A stretch of 45,603 nt of DNA from Symsagittifera roscoffensis (lineage: Eukaryota; Xenacoelomorpha; Acoela; Convolutidae), in contig NW_026971600.1 of assembly GCF_963678635.1 (NCBI RefSeq), forward strand, positions 64,001 through 109,603. Reading direction: 5' to 3'. The first letter of the stretch is position 1; every line of letters starts with the position of its first letter. Positions 43,565 through 45,603 of the stretch are shown piece after piece. Under the pieces are notes generated by a model. That model had not been told where the DNA came from. It saw only the letters and a program-made list of their open reading frames with translations, and made no database searches. The position numbers and the translations under genes were made by a program.

Positions 43565-44708
43565 AGTAATAATTCAAAAAAAACTATCAAAAATTGCTAC
43601 CCAACAGTCACAAAGTCAGTCTTCACCGACATCATCCCAAGATAACCAAACACCACCTTCACATACTCAAAATCCTCAAACATCTACACGAATTTCTTTT
43701 CAAGACAATCCATACACTTTTGAAGAACGACATGCTCGTTTATCAGAACCACTAGAACCAGTTCAACGACAAGCACCTTTAAGCGAACCAACATATAACC
43801 TATACCCAACACTACCACAAGAACTAAGTAGAATAAGAAATTCTAGTCAAAACCAAAATACAGTCGAAATAAATAGACAAATTATACATCCTCGACGAAA
43901 CAGAAATCTTCAAACTCCCCGAGTTCATTTTGATATACCTCAATCCCCATCACAAAACACTCCAGAAAACCCCATTGGTATATTACCAGAAACCCCTACG
44001 CTTCTTTCACAACGTAGCACCTCAAGCCTACCATCAGATTACTTAGGTTCAACACCAACATCTGAGCAAATACGTGAAAATCCTTTCAACCCCACAAACC
44101 AAACATCACGATTTCCATATTGGACTACACATTCATTTACACAAGGTGAACCAAATTTAGTCAATGACCCCATAGATATTTCTACGGATACAACAACATC
44201 CTCATCACTACCAGAAACATTATCACTACCATCAACACCATCAATAAGCCAATTTTCACCACCACCCTTTAACTTAAATTTTCCAAATAATCTCGACGCC
44301 AGATATCGAGAACAATCATCAATAAATATTCCTTTAAGACTAGATTGGAATACATTTACAGCACCTCCACCACTATTTGGACAACATCAAGAAAGTAACC
44401 GCCTTCATAACTGGGCACTTAATAGATTACAATATCGCCAAGATATTCACAACGATATCCGTGATCACAATATTCAAATACTCCAACAAAACAGTTTACA
44501 ATTAAAGTTTGAAATCACAGTTAAGTTAAATAATATTACCCAACATCCCTACCCATTAAATCCACCTAACATAACAGCTCAATCACTACCACCACCGTTT
44601 ATAACTACTGAAGTAATATACAAATACGACAGATATACCAAAAACACAATTGGCTACATTACATTTTATAATCCATACTCAGGATTATCATACACATGTA
44701 TATTCTAA
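43518..44708 (+). CDS. Accessory frame without ATG, Pro/Gln/Ser/Thr-rich (about 396 codons)
   Basis: The open frame starts after a stop at 43515-43517, contains no methionine codon and ends TAA 44706-44708. The first two thirds are Pro, Gln, Ser and Thr-rich and look disordered; the last third (from about 44340) is more structured, with a RLHNWALNRLQYRQ helix-like part and a C-terminal aromatic strand-like part. No known domain was recognised. Lack of an ATG and overlap with the membrane ORF suggest a shifted or spliced product. The stop overlaps the Env-like ATG by 13 nt. Long uninterrupted reading in an A/C-rich region supports a coding role. Confidence 0.5.
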   Translation, partial: FFFWKNIIINTKFLTKVIIQKKLSKIATQQSQSQSSPTSSQDNQTPPSHTQNPQTSTRISFQDNPYTFEERHARLSEPLEPVQRQAPLSEPTYNLYPTLPQELSRIRNSSQNQNTVEINRQIIHPRRNRNLQTPRVHFDIPQSPSQNTPENPIGILPETPTLLSQRSTSSLPSDYLGSTPTSEQIRENPFNPTNQTSRFPYWTTHSFTQGEPNLVNDPIDISTDTTTSSSLPETLSLPSTPSISQFSPPPFNLNFPNNLDARYREQSSINIPLRLDWNTFTAPPPLFGQHQESNRLHNWALNRLQYRQDIHNDIRDHNIQILQQNSLQLKFEITVKLNNITQHPYPLNPPNITAQSLPPPFITTEVIYKYDRYTKNTIGYITFYNPYSGLSYTCIF

Positions 44709-45603
44709 AATTATTAATTTTTCTCCAACTCCTTTTTCTAGTAATCTTAAATCAAAACATAAACCCTTCCCCTCGTACAGGACCACAAGATTTATTAGTA
44801 ACACATTACGATTGTGAAGAAAATGAACAAAAAAACACTACATAAATATGCAATAAATCAAGTATCACAATGTGAAACAGAACCACAAGCTATAGAAACC
44901 ACAGATGTAATAGCAACACTCTATTCAAAAGCCCGAGCAACAACAGTTACAGGTTATAAATTCACAGCAACATTTTCCGAAAAGAAAGTACATTGTTCAC
45001 AAGTCTCGAACGGAAACAAAAACCGACTTGACCATGAATCATTCTATCAAAGTAATATAGAACGTCTTTTACATCTCAATCCCGACGATTGTAAAAATGA
45101 ATTACTTAGACTAAACATCACACAAAATAAAAACTCCCAAAGAAAGTTAGTTAATTTTCAAGTTTTTCCAGACTCTGTACATCAATCACAACTTGAAAGA
45201 CACCAAGGACATATAAAACTAGACGAAAAATACCCGTATAACGGCGCACACGGACGATTAACCTATGACCTACACGATAAACATTGGATACCACACATTG
45301 GTATAAATGACCCATCAAACTGCAAAGCAGACACAAAAAATAAAGGATACCAAGAAATAATGTTTTTCGATTGGAAAATACAACTCGAAAAAATACAACT
45401 AACACGAGATTTATCAGATAATACAATGATCTATCAAGGAATCCGATTACCTTGTAAAAATGATCAAGGTTATTGCGACCCTACAACGAGAACACAAGCA
45501 ACCATTGTTTGGTTCCCCGAAGATACATGTACAACATTTCAAGTAGCAAAAATACACGCTCGTATGATAAAATTTCACGAAAAATATTTTATACAATCAA
45601 TTC
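44696..45603 (+). CDS. Envelope-like glycoprotein, 5' part; frame offset after the leader; truncated by window end
   Basis: ATG 44696 opens a 49-codon frame that begins with a strongly hydrophobic signal peptide and stops at 44843-44845. A second frame at +1, open from 44823 or earlier to the window end, carries an ectodomain-like sequence with spaced cysteines, several N-glycosylation sequons and no membrane segment yet. The transition falls in a run of seven A near 44829-44835. This is either a one-base length error or mutation in this copy or a genuine frame shift. Position after pol, signal peptide and cysteine pattern make an entry-glycoprotein role likely; the family is not established. 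The fusion and transmembrane parts would lie past 45603. Confidence 0.65.

Larger units (their letters stand above)
32220..45603 (+). mobile_element. Giant envelope-bearing Ty3/gypsy-class LTR retroelement (endogenous retrovirus-like), 3' end outside the window
   Basis: The element has an inferred 5' LTR, a primer-binding-site candidate, a structured leader, ORF1, a Gag-Pol frame with the Ty3/gypsy domain order (protease, RT, RNase H, integrase), accessory frames and an Env-like frame that runs off the window. It is at least 13.38 kb long, large for the group. The + strand is strikingly A-rich and G-poor, unlike the T-rich host DNA on its left. The roughly 2,700-codon pol frame is uninterrupted, so the copy is young or under recent selection. 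It lies in the sense direction inside an intron of the convertase gene. The target-site duplication and 3' LTR cannot be seen. Confidence 0.9.

Overview
The window looks like a piece of an AT-rich, repeat-laden invertebrate animal nuclear genome. Three spliced host genes lie on the + strand: a riboflavin kinase (RFK) gene at 847-1946, an MBOAT7-type lysophosphatidylinositol acyltransferase gene at about 13766-21630, and the 5' coding exon of a kexin/furin-family proprotein convertase at 30623-31057. Their introns have GT..AG borders in matching phases. The sequence alone does not fix the phylum. Nothing suggests that the three genes act together. RFK makes FMN from riboflavin, the MBOAT7 homologue remodels phosphatidylinositol in membranes, and the convertase cleaves secretory precursors.

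Between and inside these genes, from 1 to about 32.2 kb, the DNA is T-rich on the + strand. It is packed with interspersed repeats: (i) at least ten degenerate copies of one roughly 400-500 bp family, here called R, all in the same orientation; (ii) several tRNA-like SINE heads with recognisable B boxes; (iii) a second dispersed family at 11.2 and 27.2 kb; (iv) two non-LTR retrotransposon remnants, a + strand 3' end with a (TTA)n tail at 6.1-7.0 kb that is partly caught in a 1,116 bp tandem duplication, and a minus-strand reverse-transcriptase fragment at 28.6-28.9 kb; and (v) several palindromes. The last intron of the MBOAT7 homologue holds about 21.6 copies of a 238 bp satellite with a four-unit higher-order repeat.

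From about 32,220 to the end of the window, composition changes abruptly to A-rich and G-poor. This is a very large (more than 13.3 kb, 3' end outside the window) Ty3/gypsy-class LTR retroelement with an envelope-like gene. It has inserted in a copy of repeat R in the convertase intron. Its inferred order is: 5' LTR (about 32220-32630), primer-binding site, structured leader, basic ORF1, one giant uninterrupted Gag-Pol frame (capsid, CCHC knuckle, DSG protease, YLDD reverse transcriptase, RNase H, HHCC/DD35E integrase, GPY/F module), two or three small hydrophobic or Pro/Gln-rich accessory frames, then a secreted glycoprotein-like Env cut off by the window edge. Three neighbouring frame pairs (ORF1/Gag-Pol, the accessory pair, and Env leader/ectodomain) each overlap with a +1 offset. 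Gag-Pol and the long accessory frame lack a usable ATG near their start. This gene layout is the most unusual thing in the window.
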